NCBI RefSeq assembly: GCF_018691265.1 | Contig: NW_024881324.1 | Coordinates: 1,770,730 to 1,834,729, forward strand | DNA: 64,000 nucleotides | Source: Tyto alba | Taxonomy: Eukaryota; Chordata; Aves; Strigiformes; Tytonidae | Direction of reading: 5' to 3' | Shown here: positions 22,160-35,856 of the stretch, in pieces | Numbering within the stretch: the first letter of the stretch is position 1 | Layout: every line of letters starts with the position of its first letter | Position numbers and translations under genes: made by a program | Notes under the pieces: model-generated | Told to the model about the DNA's origin: nothing | The model's input: only the letters and a program-made list of their open reading frames with translations | Database searches by the model: none

Positions 22160-25100
22160 AAGAGGTTAGAAGATTACGATTGCAAATTCTTAAGAACAGA
22201 AGTTAATTTATCCTGCTTAATTTTTAAATGAAACATATGAAACAGCATTAATCATAATTTTCAATTATTTTACCTATGGTGAGAAAACAAGCCATGCTAA
22301 ATGAGATGTCTGGTTGTCTAGGACAGTGAGCAGCCACCCATGATTTGATATGACTGAAAGCACAGCTGGCCAGTATCACTACAGAATAAAGGGCTAGTTT
22401 ATGGATGAATAGAGATTCAAAGGAACTTTGATTCTCTACAATTTTTAAAAAAGGTTCAGTAACAAATTGCCATTTTACGCTTCTTAATAGTGGGAAAATT
22501 ATCTTGCAGAAAATTATGTACAGTTCAAAATTCTTCTCAGCTGCAACTCCGCAACTGCACTTAAGACTAATAGGCTATTTGCAATTGTAGCCGAGCAAGC
22601 TTTGGCCTTCTGTGTAATAAATTATTACTTTCCTGACTGCCAAATATTTACCATGTTATTAACTTTAGGTAAATGAAAGGAGACAATTTAAGCAAACCTG
22701 AGTCAGACAGCTGAGTTTTCATGTATTTTTAAGTATTAACTTAATTAGTAACAGTGCTAAATCAGAAGGCAGCTCATGAAGAATATACCAGTGCTGAAAC
22801 AATGTACATTAATATGGGAATAGATGGATATCTTGAAATTCTTATTTTTAATTGCTGATGCAACTTGAGCTTCTTTTAAAGGTACTGCCTATAAGATGCA
22901 CACTCTTGAGACATTACACTGTTTGTGAAAATACAACCTAACCTATATTTACATTATTTCTTAATTAATATTATGGCGTAAATATACTTCAAAATCGAGT
23001 CAGTGGAGTTTAAAAAATAAGAGTTTTTATTGCAAAGCTTTCTCCCTGGCTATGAAGCTTACCAGACGATGACTGTAAAATAAACCATCCAAAGGTAATG
23101 GACAAATTTGAATGAAACTAGCCTGGAAACGAAGGTAGGGATTTGCGCCTGTCACTCTCACATATGAAGAAAGGGAAAAAAAGAAAGTATGAGGGAAGTT
23201 AGAGACCTTATTCCAAGTCAGGAATATCAGGGTATTCCTGTCCACATGCAAAAATGTTAAACTCTGAATTCGTGCATTAAAACCTGGAGATACAGAAGTG
23301 CCCCGTGATTCAGCCCAAGGAACACAAAGATGATTCAATACATTGTTCAAAAGTGACTGAACTTCCTGGGAGACAGGATTGAAATTAAAAATATTTTTGA
23401 ATCTCAAAACTCCCTATGCATGAACTAGTATGCTTAAGCCACGCATGAAACGTTGGGGTGGTTGGTATGCCTGAATATGCAGAGGCCTTAGACCCAGAAT
23501 GTTTTTTTACAAGCTGGCTGAAAGAGTTATTGATACAAGCCAATTTAGCTGCCCCAGTTGTGCTGGCATCTGCCAGGAGGCTTCTTGCTGAATAAACTTC
23601 TACTTCTCCCTTTCTGTGTACTGTGCTGGTGGGTTGTGTAATTGTTTTTGTAATAAACAGGCTCCTTAAAACATCAAGAATTGCTTCTAATCTGAATTAC
23701 CAAAGTTCCACTCTGGGAATATATATCCAGATTACACTATGTTACTTTTGAAGAGGAGACAGATGTTCATGGCTGTGAAACAGATATTTCAATATATTGG
23801 TTTTTTCTTGTGCAGTTCTCTACTCAGCCAGACTTCGGGTACAAGGCAATAGGCATATGGACAGCTTTTAACTCCTGATGAAGCAAGTATGTTTGCACAG
23901 GATCAGTGAAAGTGAGATCGCTGTATTTGCAGGAATGCAGCAATGAATAAATAATAAAAAAATATCCTCTTAGAACACTTTCTGATGGAGCTGCAAAATA
24001 TGGAATTAAAACATCTTCATGCATTACATAGTGGGTGTATTTCTTTATGTGATACTCTTATTTAATTCCTAAAATAAGATTTAGAAGAAAAATGCATTCT
24101 AAAAATATCACTCAAGAAGGAAAAAGATATATGTTCTGGGAGTCGCTTCTCATATCATCATGTCATGGTTGAAATTTAGTTACTTGACATAGACATCAGA
24201 AAGCAAATTAAGAAGCAAGGCCTCCTGAAACACATAAACCAACCATAATTCCTGTTTGCAGCCTTTATTCATTGGATATTGCCTGTGTACACGCAGAAAT
24301 ACAGATGCGGTCCAGTTGACTATAAGCTTTTTCCACGTGAATACAACCTGTGTGGTAGCGATACAGAAATCTCCTGAGGCAACCACCAAACACATTAGTG
24401 CAAGGACAAGGCCACTTGACAGCAGTAGTCACTTTCTTCAGGCAGTTTAACTGCAGCTCAAATGATTTCTGTGATATAGCAGCTCTGATGGAAAGGATGA
24501 TTGAAGGCGGGGGGGGAGTGCAAACATTGCTCTAGCCATGACTCCCTTTCGAAGGAATGCCTCTTACTTTGATAATGCAGGTAGAGTTTTTTCTAACTGC
24601 AGGAAAACTTACTACAAGTTCTTCAGAGTAAAGTTTAGGGATGTCCTATCAAGATTCTTAACAGTTTTCAAGACATGCTTAGTTCTGGCAGAATGCCCAA
24701 CCTCACTGGTGCATTTTCACTCCAGAGTGAAGGGGAACTTAGTTTAAAAACTGCCAAACTGTAGAGAGTCATACCAGACAGCTGTCCTTACAGCCCGTGC
24801 CTGCTAGTTGTTATAATAATCATATTGCCCCAATTGCTGTTTTAGGACAGATCTGTTTTTCAAAGAGGAATTAAAATCTCCAGTTCTCTGGCTATGGCAA
24901 ATGCTGGTGGGCAGGCATGGGGGATTTGAGCCCCCTGAAAGTGAGGGTTGGTTGGTCCCTTACCAACTGTCATTGTAACAGATTAGGACGACGTGTTAAC
25001 ATTTATATGCATTTCTAAATCCCATTTGATTTTTACAAAGTATTTACATCAACAGTATTTTCTGACGTGGAGATCCAAAGATTAGCTCTACAATATAGAA

Positions 25101-25875
25101 ACATTGCCAACCATCTTGAATGTGTTCTTTTTATTTCATAAGATGTCTCCTCGATCTTGGATTGTAACCTAGTAATGACTGACAGGCTTTACACTATAAT
25201 GATATTATGATAATTATGTCACCTCTTATTCATCTACCTCATCAGCAGACCTAATCTCTCCACATGTGGAATTATTTCCTGGCCTCTGATCACTTGCCTG
25301 TAAGTCCATTCAGTTTATTGTATTTTTGCTCTGTTTTGTGAGAAGTGCCGATTGACAGTAAGCAAGATCAAAACCGAAGAATGACTATTGATTTACGGGA
25401 CCATACGATAAATGTCTTCTATAAAGTATCTCCTCTTCCATCTTTTAATACTTCCTCAAACACTCTGGTTTTGTTGTTGTTGGGTTTATTTTCATTTTTA
25501 ACTTACGGCTGTACATTGAGCAGATGGCTTCATTTGAGCCACACACAATTCTGTCTAGGTCTTTTTCCTGAACGTTTACAGTAAATTTAGAACAGCCCAA
25601 AACTCCCACTGAAGTCAATGGGGAAAATAAATAAGAACTGCTGAGGAAGGCCCAGAGGCTGGCAGGGTACTGCAAACTAACAGTCTTCAGTGTAACTTGA
25701 AAAAAAAAACAAAGAAGGAAGATTTTTTTTTTTTTTCTGAGATATGAGCTTATTGAAGTCATAGTGCTAATAGCTTTCTTTAGGTAAAACTGGCAGTATG
25801 AGATATAGCTATCTAATTCTTGGAAGATAGATGTTGTAATTAGAGTATTAAACATTATGAACAGGCTGCTTTCTA

Positions 25876-25899
25876 TTTTTTTTTTTTTTTTTTTTTTTT
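25876..25899. repeat. T24 homopolymer
   Basis: Uninterrupted T run of 24. Simple repeat. Confidence 0.85.
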
Positions 25900-26686
25900 C
25901 AGTCCACAGACCAGAAGGATTTAGGACAAATTTTCCACAGCTGGATATTTCACTGTTTTTCTGGAGGCACATGGAGCCATTGGTGCTTACCATAACTAAG
26001 AATCACACTTTTATTTAGGTGACTCTACACAGAATCAGGATCCACTTTAGGTACTTCAGCTTTTGAGGTCTTTTCCCCTGGGTCTAGCAGTTATGTCACC
26101 AAGGGCAATGACTCCTTCACACAAGCCAACTAGGAGTAACGGAGGAGAGCCCAGCAGTAAGGAGCAGGACCATGAATAGGGCTGTTGCCATTGCTTGTCT
26201 CCACCTTCTCCAGCAAATCACACGTGGAAGATGCACAATAGCGTAGGACTCGTTTTACTTAAATCTAGATGTACAGGGTATAAACAGCTATATCTCAGCT
26301 CAGTCTCTTGACTCCTCCAGTGGTGGGAAATGGATTCTGACTGGGTGCGATGTCTGACGTTTGGCACCTCTGTGGTCTTGACTCTATACTCAACCAGGTG
26401 ATGCACAAACCATCCACAATATACGCCTCCACATTCCTGCCCTGAGTTAATAAGAGACCAACAGTGTCTTAAGAGCTCTAGGCACATGCATGTCCTTGGC
26501 ACTGCTGACCACACACGTAGCTGAAACTCCGGTAAGAGGGCAATAATATTTCAGTAGCTCATGACGTCCTTATGGGAACTCTCTTTAGAATCTGAATAGA
26601 AAGCATATCATCCTCTGTTAAACTCTACTTTTATTATTGTATTCTGGTGTTTGGTCTCTACATTTAATTTCTGAAAAATTATTCAT

Positions 26687-26691
26687 TTCTG
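26687..26691. repeat. target-site duplication, left copy (TTCTG)
   Basis: TTCTG immediately before the TGTCC start of the LTR. An identical TTCTG follows the LTR at 27766-27770. A 5-bp duplication fits retroviral-type integration. Confidence 0.85.
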
Positions 26692-27186
26692 TGTCCTGGG
26701 TTGAGTGAGTGGTGGAGTTTTTTGGTGGCAGGGGAAGGGGCTATCGGGGCGGCCCCCTGTGAGAAGCTTCTCGAAGCTCCCCCAGCTCCACATCAGCTCC
26801 ACTTCTGTTTGGGAAATTGAGCCAATCGGCTGCGCCTCTGCGATAACATATTTAAGAAGGGACGTGGTGACGGGCAGTGGGACTGGTGAGGAGGAGTTGC
26901 TGCAGCTGTGTGAACACCAAGGTCAGTGGAGGAACTGAGGAAGAAAGGAGGGGGGAGGTGTGCCAGAGCAGAGACCCCCCTGTATCCTGTGGGGAGACGG
27001 CAGGGCGGCCCCCCCTGCCACCCATGGAGATCTACGGTGGAGCAGACACTGATTTATGGCCTGTTGCTCCTGCTCAGCTGATCAAAGTTCTGTTCCCGAA
27101 GAAGGCCGGGGTCTCGTGGGAAAAGGCAGCCCCGCTGCTGTAATTCAGTGCTGGGAGGATTGCAGCATGTGGGGGAGTCCCACGCC

Positions 27187-27310
27187 GGAGCAGCTCGGGA
27201 AGGGCTGCAGCTGTGGGAGGGAATCCAGTCGGAGGAAGTTAGTGACCCATGACGGAGCAGTGTGGGGAACGCTGCGGCCCATGGGAGGAATTCATGTCGG
27301 AGAAAGTTTG
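27187..27310 (+). repeat. internal tandem pair inside LTR copy 1
   Basis: Two diverged units, 27187-27253 and 27254-27310, each starting GGAGCAG, passing GGGAGGRA and ending near TCGGAGRAAGTT. LTR copy 2 has a single unit (from about 36361). The extra unit accounts for most of the 61-bp length difference between the two LTRs. Confidence 0.65.
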
Positions 27311-27568
27311 TGGAAGACTGTCTCCTGTGAGAGGGGGACCACGATGGAGCAGGAGGAACAAGTTTCAGACACTCCCCTCACCGAAGATGAAGGAAGTGGC
27401 AGCACTGACTGCACCCCCCATTCCCTGCCCCTGCGCCCCTGGGGGAGGAGGTAGAGATATCGGGAGCAGAGCTGAGCCCGGGAAGAAGGGAGGGGTGGGG
27501 GGAAGGTGTTCTCAAGATGTGGCAATGCTTCTCACTGTCCTACTCTGTTATGTGTTGTTAGTGTCTGT

Positions 27569-27574
27569 AATAAA
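27569..27574 (+). terminator. LTR polyadenylation signal
   Basis: AATAAA in the 3' part of LTR copy 1, followed by TGTATGTTCGTTTTTT, a plausible downstream element. The equivalent hexamer in copy 2 is at 36679-36684. Confidence 0.6.
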
Positions 27575-27765
27575 TGTATGTTCGTTTTTTTCTTCCCCTA
27601 ACGAGTCTGCCTTTTGCTCGTGATCATAAAAGGGGGATTTTTTTCCCCATCCCAGTCCTATCTTGAACCCCAAGCCTGGCTCTCTGTCCCTTCTCATTGC
27701 CGGAGGGGAAGGGAGAGAGAGCTGCTGCATTGTGGTTGGCTGCCAATCAGGCCTAAACCACAACA

Positions 27766-27770
27766 TTCTG
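27766..27770. repeat. target-site duplication, right copy (TTCTG)
   Basis: Exact match of the left copy at 26687-26691. Confidence 0.85.
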
Positions 27771-30700
27771 TAATGCTTTTCCATGGCAAGATAAATCAAT
27801 TCAAATGTGATAAGTGGAATTTGCATTAACTTAATGTTTTGTTAATCTAACCTACACAGTTAAAATATTAATTTTGTGTATTTTTGCAGTTTTTGTTGTA
27901 CAGGTACAAACTGCCATTGTTTGTTAGAAATAATTGGGCATGGCAAAGAAGTCCTCTTTTTCTCTAGCTACCGTACAAGTAATTTATGCGGATTGTTTTA
28001 AGAACAACTACTTATATGCATTATATGCTGGAACTGATATTTTTCTTAAAAATCCATTAGGGAATTTAAGAAAACCATATTCAATTACTAACGCAGCTGT
28101 GTGTGTTGATGAATAATTTCACAGATTTATTTTTGCAAGCTTGTATGTTCATAGACACTCATTTATCCCTACTGTGGGGAGTTTTGCTGTCAAAATATTT
28201 CTTCTGCAATAGGAATTTATTTAGGGAAAACCAGAGAATTCCATGACCAGCTGTCATAGGTCAGTAAATATTTGAAAAATGAAAATTTCTGTGAGGCTCC
28301 TAAAGACTTCCTGTGTGTAGCAACCATTGTTTGTTATACAGCAAGGAAGATACTCTCAGGAAAATTAAGATAAAGGCTACTTCATTATTAAAGAAAAAGA
28401 TGAGTTCCTTTTGGTTTCTTATATTGAGACAGCTAGCTTGGGAGAAATCTTGTAAAATTTCACTAAAGGTAAAGTTTGTTTTTTTTTTTCGAAGTCATAT
28501 TAGTGACAGTCAGTGTCATATTCTTCAAAACAGGCATATTTACAGTGCCTTTGTCTTCCAACAGATACTTATCTTGGAAAAAAAACAACATGTCTTAAAG
28601 GAAATTCTATCAATAATTAAGACATAAAAGAACCAATAGCATTTGCATAATAGTTCAGTGACAAGACCTCTAGTTTATGAGGGGTAAAGCTGAATGATAA
28701 AGCTGAGTTCCAAATAATCATGAGGCTACTGAAAAAGATTTGTCTAATTCCTCTGGTGCTCTCTTGAGTGAAAGCCTTGTGCAGTAGTGTGTCCTTTCCT
28801 TTACATTTCTCTGATACCTGTACACAGCAGTATGTCTAAACTAAGAAGCAGCAGCTTCAAGAAATGTTAAATAACAGGTTGAAGTCCTAATACATTTTTT
28901 TTTTGGAAGCTGATGAAAAATCTTAGCTGTCTGTGGTCAACCCTAGAGGTAGGGAACATGTTTGTGTTAATTCATCCTTCTGGTCAAGATGACCAGAAGT
29001 GGCTTTTTACTAGGACATCAGAGGCTTGATTCTGTTTCCCACATATAAGAATTTAGTGTCATCTGAGATGCCCTCACATATCTCTCTTGGCCCCCCACTT
29101 CACAATGGTGCAGATCTCTTCTAGCCCTCTATCCCCTTTGCTGGCCCCATGCAGAGGATTTGGCCATCTTAGGCACCAGACATCTGTGTTTAAGCAAGTG
29201 AACTGTGCATGAAATGGTAGCTGAAGTAGCTTTGTCCTTATATAAAATTATACATATATAAACAGTATGCACAGTTTTTTGGGAGGCGTGTGTGATTTGT
29301 AGTGTGTGTTATGGGGATGTTTAGAATGTCTGTAAAGGACTGAAGGTAAGAAGTAGATGAGGAAAGAGCTGGGTGGTGATAACCTAAAGTGCCACAGCTG
29401 GTTTTGCAGGGAACAAGTCAGAGCCACTTCTTTTGCTTGGGGAGAGGAAAGTGGTGAAATTCACTTTTTAAAACTGCTTTAATGTACTATTAGATAGTAA
29501 CAACTTAGGTCATTACATCCTAACAACGCTGCAGCAATTGAACATTGTTTTTAACAAGGGGTCAAGGTATTAATTTTTAATTATGGAAGACAAAGACAGG
29601 TTAACAGTTTATGATACACCTATATGTTCTTCATTTGGTTAGGTCCTTAGTTAATTATCACCTTAGGGACCAAACAATATCCCCTCACCCAAACACTGTA
29701 CCATTATCTCTAACTATTTGCATATTTTATAATATCTGCATTCAGGAGGAGACAGAGAGCTAAACTGAAACATGGGTTCTGTACAAACAAATATTAACTT
29801 GGTTTAAAGAGACAATATTCACCAATGGCTAGTCTCAAATCTATTGACTACTGCCTGTTCTTTAGCCAGAACTCTCATGTCTACCATGAAGCTCAAGCTC
29901 TAATTTCTACCCAAAGTGTAAATTAAGCCTGATTGACTCTGAATGTCTATTTAACCCAAGTTTCCAGCTACCTCATGGAACAGCTTTGAAAGGACTCATC
30001 TTGTGATCCTCTATCTTCATCAATTCTTTGGAGCTATTACCTGTTCAGAAAAGTATACAAATCTTAGAAGTCATAGGTGGGTGCCTGTTTAATGATGTTG
30101 ATTAGTAACATTTTTTGGGACTCTGCTTCTGGACAGCTCCTCCAGCACAGGTGGCTCCTGCTCTATGCAGCTGATGCTCAGGCTGGGCAGGTTGATTGCT
30201 GCTGGGTATCTCCTAACTCCTGATTCTGAGTATTCTTTTTTTTCTTTTTTTTGCCTCTAACTATCTTTTCCTGTACCTAAATGTTCTTGTTTGCTATTCA
30301 ATCACCTGATTTCTGGCCAGGACCTCAATGGTTCCTCTCTGACAATTTTCAAGGCTGCAGAAAGCTGCCAAGGGGGTCATTAGCACAAATCCATAAACAT
30401 CTGCTGTGAAAGGATTTTTTTTTGCCAAGGATAGTAAAATTGTGAAGGAAGGAGAGCTGCCCCAAATAAGTCAAGGAAAGCAGCACTTTTGTAAATGAAA
30501 TCAGGCTCTGCTGGGAACAAGGACCTTTCCCTCTGTGTTCAGATTCACGGTTCAGCAGTCTGGTGTCTGAGCAGTCTCCTGGAAACTGGAACTGAAGTGT
30601 GAGGGATTTGCTTTTGGAAAAAGAAAGATGGAAAGTTAATATCCCTTCTGCCAGATGCTGAAGTAAGCACGAGAGCTGGCAAGAGCAGTTCAGAAGCAGA

Positions 30701-33700
30701 ATAGCAGGGTACATACGTACATACACACTTTGTCTACATACAGATCAGGATGTGGTCTTATTTATGCTGAGGTTTATGCAACTCATCTGCCCATTGTGTG
30801 GTGCAGAATGTTAGGTGGTGATAGTGTGTAGGTGGTCTGGTAGAGTGGATTTTCTATTCTCCCTTCTCCTTGTTTTGTCCTACCTGATAAATTTGTGCCT
30901 GGTTAAAGCACACAGGTGCTTGTGTCTAATCCGCGCGCTATATGCAAGGCCATAAAAGGAAGGAGTAGACTAAGTAACTGGGATGTCACTCAACTGAGTA
31001 CAAGATCAGTGCTCAAGTCTGCTTCCCCAGGTGAAAGATAAAGCTTTTTATCCAGCCATGTAGCACACAGTGACTTATTGGGAAAGGAAGTGAATTGGAA
31101 AAAATTCCTCTGAGGGTTAAGGATGTTCCTTTAACGATGAAGCACATAATCAATTATTATGGATGTCTGAGCATGTCCAATGCCCCTCAAATTAGACTTC
31201 TAACTGCAGAAGAATTCCTACTCATCTCCAGAAATACAAAGATCACAGAGGAGGTAAGAGAGGAAAATGTCTTATGGGATAAAAATACATTTGGTGGACC
31301 ACTTTGCAAGGCACATTGAACAATTGCATGACTCAGTACAAGCGAATGTAATTTCATGCATAAAGTAATAAGCAATTAAGTGATGTGATCCAGGAAAAAG
31401 TCAGCTGGCAAATAATTTTAAAAAAAATCTGTTTCAGAAGACAGCATACTAAATATTTACCTTAATGGATTACAATTGCTGCTGTTTTCTTTCTGAACAT
31501 ATAAGAATGATGGGAAACCTAGATAGCAGCACCACCTATTTAAAGATTCGCTACCTACAGCTGGAATTCTCCATGAAAGATCATGATACTGAAATGGGGG
31601 ACAAACCAAATCAAACTTTCCACTACCCTCCAAGTAAGGACATATCAAAGATGTCCTTTGGAATCTAGTTGTAATTTTTGCCAAATATTTTAGTATAAGT
31701 AGAATTGGGACCTAAAAAGAATCAGAAGAATATTGCGGGATTTTATAGGTTAGTGAGGGATGGCCAATCACCATGGTATAAAGACTCTGCTATCAGTTGT
31801 GTACAATTTCACTGAACATTTAATCAACCATGGAGAATTGTGAGGAGGTGGGATTTATTTGCTTGCTCACTTCAAAAACATTTCTGTTGCATCTAAAAAT
31901 GAGATTAGGGAACACCTATCACTTTGCCACTATTAATTGTGAGTAGAGCTCTTTCACCAAGATGTTCTTATGCCTTTATGGTTAGGAACGGGGATTCGGG
32001 GCTTAATGTGGCACTTCACCATTGTCTTTCAGGGATATGTCTTTTGTCATTCTTGCACATTAACTGCCCAGATATGGCCCCATTAAAAGACTTCAGAAAA
32101 CATCAGTCTTCATATGCTCTTTGCACAGCTGTTAGGTTGGCTGTTGCATTCAGGAAGGGCATGTTTCCAGTGAGTGTGCCCTAGCCTTTTCCAGACGTCC
32201 TTCCTGGTTTCTGCAGAATGACATCAGACACATCCCCTCTTGCCCTTTCAATGCTTCCCACGTACAGAGGAGAAAGATGACCGAGTGGAATGGGAGGGAG
32301 AAAGAACAAGGCCTAGTCTAGGATGGTAAAGAGGAAATAAAAAGGGGTAAGGATCTGAAAGATTAAACTTGGCAGGTCTTGGTGTAGACTTTGATTGAGA
32401 GAGTAGGGGAGTCTGGATTCAGACTGAGGACAGAAAGGATGCCTGAGACTTAATAATGAATTCAGGGGCAGGACAAAGGAGAGCATCCCACCCACATAAC
32501 CTGGGAGGCTAGAACTGGCACGTCAGAGGTGAAGGTTAGCATGGAATGAAGAGGTGTGGAGAGTCTAATAGGGCTGTCTGACATTAGTTAAACCAGGAGT
32601 TTTAAGAAAAAATAGTCTGTGTTCAGTGTAGCTAAATGACATCATAAAGTATACAGAGCTGCATTAAGATTGGAGGGCAAATGATGATGTTATTTTTGTC
32701 TTGCTAAACTAGACTAACTGAGAAATGCTGAGCTTTCATTTTTTCATTTTGTTTGTTTGTTTCTTTGCACAACTTTGAAAGGGCATTAATTCTTCTTTAT
32801 TTTTTTTTCTCTTTTTCTGACAAGCATAAAAAATCTTGCCCCTCAAAGTGCAAGCGTTTAATTTATGAGGACTCAGTGAAAGCAAGATCCTGAAAAGCCT
32901 AGGAACACCTATAGTGCTTGCCTTGGAGCATGTGTTACACCCGGCATGATACTAACCATCTAGAGGACTGGCGTACCACAGCACATGCAGCGACACCCTG
33001 CAGCGTGGTCGCTTCTGATATTTATACAGCCTAGAAAACACAGAGACTCAAGGGGGAAATGATCACAGAATATAAATACTTTCTGGTAGAATAAGGAGCA
33101 ATGGCCTGAAACTAAGAGAGGAAACATTTAGACTTGCTATTAGAAAAATGTCCTTAATGGAAAGAGCAATTGGGCAGAAGAGGAGATTACAAAGAGAAGA
33201 GAACAAGGAACTGCTGCTATTTTAGACTGCACTAGGTTGAGATAATAGCAAAAGCCAGCATTACCTGTGGAAGTCCACTTTAAGCGTTTCATACTTGAAA
33301 AGGGTAGGATCCTTTTATTGCAATACAAAGTTAATAACGAATTTATTTTTCAAAGTAGTGGATATAATACATAATGATTGCAACCAAAGGAAAATGGATG
33401 GGGACAAAACCATAGGAAACTGAAAAATGCCTGAAGAGCTTCTGAAAATTCCTCTCTAGAATGCAGATACAGCACATGTACCCATGGTATTTCTTGGTTA
33501 CCACTTCTGGAAAACTTCTACAGCAATGCTAAGTACCATAAACTGAACTACCAGGGAATGCTGAGCCAGTTATGACAGCAGGGATGTGTTCTGCAGTATC
33601 CAAATTCTGTGCAATCTCACTCTTCCCCTAGGCTGAAGCTTTGCGGCTCAGAACTCTCTGAACTGTCACGCTGGATACCTGGAGGAGTGGTCATATGGCA

Positions 33701-35851
33701 AAAAAAAGACTAGATGTGTTGTAACACTAAAGAATGTGTTCTACAACTGTGTCATTTAAAGAAGGCACACCTCAAAAAGCTTCCGAATGTTAATAGGTTC
33801 TCTCCCGTTTGTATGCAGCTTATTGCCGTTTGCATATGGCTTTATATTGAGTCAGATTCTCAGTCATGCACTAACATTAAATTATGACAGTGGTAATAAT
33901 AAAAATACTACATAGTTACATAGTTTTGGCTTACATCATGATTTGATATCAGAGAACTAATTACATTATTTGAAACAGAGGCAATCATAATATCCAGTGC
34001 AAGATGTTGCAGAAATAAAATAATAATCTCATAATGTTGCTTTGTTTCTGATTTTTAATAGCAGGCAACATCTGGAATAAGTAAATGTTATCTAGTTTCA
34101 TGAAACATAGGAAAAGCTACATACCAAACCCTTTTATTATTGAAAATAATGAATGCCTGTGGAAATATCTTTGAGTTATGACAGAAAGGAAATTTTTATC
34201 GTTCTTTGCTACTCATTTACCCTGTTAATATTAAAATTTAATCCATCTTTGCACAAACTCTCTGAACCAAAAATAAATAATCACTGACTGAGATAAATAA
34301 TGTGGTGGATGATTGAATATAACAGCTGATAATGATATTGGGATGCTCCAAAGCCCCAGCACATGTTATGGTTCAAAGATGATGTTAATAAAAATACCTA
34401 TCTATATATCATTTACAAAGTGTGTTTTTAAGCAGCAACTTAAATCAATTAATATCCTTTACAAGAATGACAAGGGGAAAGTACCTATGAAAGTTAATAA
34501 GCTGCAAAGGTAGTTCTTGAGCTCAGAATATATTTTTTCAAAACTGATGTTTTAGTACAGATATGATGATCCAAAGTGCCTCAATTGCCTTTTCTTACAG
34601 GAAATACATGATGGCACAAGTATTTCAACTGTGTGTCACACCAAGCATAGAAGAATTTAATTTAACCTCTGCCATCCATCATTGATCACCTGCTGTAAAT
34701 TCTTTGGCCTGAGCTGAACTATTTGGTTTTAAAATTTAAAAATATATTTAGGGCACACCTTTTAAACAAGATTTTGTAATGGCTAAGACTGTATGCCTTA
34801 ACTATGCAATCACAATGAACAGAACAAACCCATTGAGGATTTCAGCGTCATCGCACAAAAATAAACCTATTCCTGTGCCATGTACTCCTGGAAGCTTAAT
34901 TGATGAAAGTGACAAAATTAATTTGTTCTCCTCTACACTGTCCATATTTTTATTTTGAGGAGTAGGGGTTTTTAATGCCATTTAAAAGATCTGCTACATT
35001 ACACTGTGGCTTTGCAATAAAAACTCAGTGTGGGACAGAGGAACAGCTGTGCTATCTCAGAAGCATCTTAGTGAACCCAGAATTGCCTCACTCAGATTTT
35101 TTTTTCTTTGTCAGAAACTTTGATAATGTGCCTGAACGCAGATTGTTTTTTTTCTTCGAGTTTTCTCAAAGCTCTTAGAAAGAGACATCACCTCTTTCAT
35201 TTTATCTATGAGAAAGACATTTCAAAATATGTATTTAATTGAGAATCCAGCTTTCCATCAAAACCATTTTGTTTGCAGACTTTTGATCAGCCTATCTTAG
35301 AGCCACAAAGTGTTATATTTTCCTTGCCCTAGAAGAGGACTAATGTAGTATTTCCATTTGCAGAGGCAGAACTGTGCCGGCAAGAGGAGCCAAACCTTTC
35401 TTCCAGCTTCTTTCTTCTTGCCTTTGCTTTATGTGCTGGCCATACAGGGATGTGGGAATCTGTGTGTAGCAGTGCTATGTGTATACCATGTGTAGGGAGT
35501 AAGATGACTTGGTTTGACCCCTTGCACAAACACGTAAGTAAAAACTGGTCAATTAGCATTTTGCCTCTTAATTCCTTCTTCATAAATAAGTATCCTTACC
35601 CCTCAAAGGTAAGGTTTAATCAACTTCACATGTGCATGCAGAAGACAGGTGACAGTTCTCTCTAGCCCAGTTCCTGAAGGAATCCTGCACAGCTCTTAGA
35701 AGAGAGTAGGTGAGGAGCAGATTAGCAAACAAAGCAAACAGGTCCACAAAATGAGCCAAACCACAGGACTGCAGGGCGGGTTTTGTGGATAGGTAAGAGG
35801 TCACAGACTAGCTACTATCTGTCTTAACTCTTGAATGTGAGTGATAGAAGT
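27771..35851. other. intergenic between the two LTRs, no gene and no retroviral genes
   Basis: About 8.1 kb of AT-rich DNA. No gag, pro, pol or env homology is visible on either strand, so this is not the interior of a provirus despite its provirus-like length. A faint old CR1 piece lies at about 33093-33180. Runs of T occur near 28480, 28890, 30237 and 35100. The rest appears to be single-copy DNA without recognised content. Confidence 0.75.
33093..33180 (+). repeat. old CR1/L3-like 3' relic
   Basis: GGAGCAATGGCCTGAAACTA, AACATTTAGACTTGCTATTA and AAAAATGTCCTTAATGGAAAG follow the order of the CR1/L3 3' region (AGCAATGGGCTNAA, GGTTTAGATTGGATATTAGG, AAAANTTCTTNACNG). Strongly diverged, so it predates the clean CR1 copies elsewhere in the window. 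Confidence 0.5.
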
Positions 35852-35856
35852 ATTAC
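35852..35856. repeat. target-site duplication, left copy (ATTAC)
   Basis: ATTAC directly precedes LTR copy 2. ATTGC follows it at 36870-36874, a 4-of-5 match expected for an aged duplication. It differs from the TTCTG of copy 1, showing separate insertion events. Confidence 0.6.

Larger units (their letters stand above)
8691..26686. other. gene desert, 18 kb, no gene found
   Basis: AT-rich single-copy-looking DNA with no exon or protein I can recognise. Points of interest are listed separately: a GC-richer block at 12217-12560, a coding-like island at 15758-16016 and a CpG pocket at 19222-19375. Other contents are G/C runs at about 13158 and 16328, T-runs near 20503 and 21085, a 14-bp tandem pair at 22132-22159, a short motif of an old repeat at 25601-25624, and T24 at 25876-25899. 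Long-range SALL3 enhancers are plausible here but unproven. Confidence 0.7.
26692..27765 (+). mobile_element. solo LTR of an avian endogenous retrovirus, copy 1
   Basis: A 1074-bp element starting TGTCCTGGGTT and ending AAACCACAACA, with the TG...CA termini of LTRs and a perfect TTCTG duplication on both sides. It carries the palindrome GAGAAGCTTCTC at 26761-26772, a TATA-like ACATATTTAAGAAGG near 26847, and AATAAA at 27569-27574 followed by T-rich sequence, all consistent with U3-R-U5. No gag, pol, env, primer-binding site or polypurine tract adjoins it, so it is a solo LTR left by recombination between the two LTRs of a provirus. The 5-bp duplication and end sequence suggest an ERVL-like or ERVK-like family (inference). 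Compared with copy 2 it holds an extra internal repeat unit (27187-27310). Confidence 0.9.

Noticed and set aside
25445..25993. 182-codon minus-strand frame
   Set aside because: Runs through T/A homopolymers that read as poly-Lys; no recognisable protein.
27766..35856. A full-length provirus between the two LTRs
   Set aside because: The flanking duplications differ for each LTR and no gag, pol or env similarity is seen in the 8.1 kb interior.
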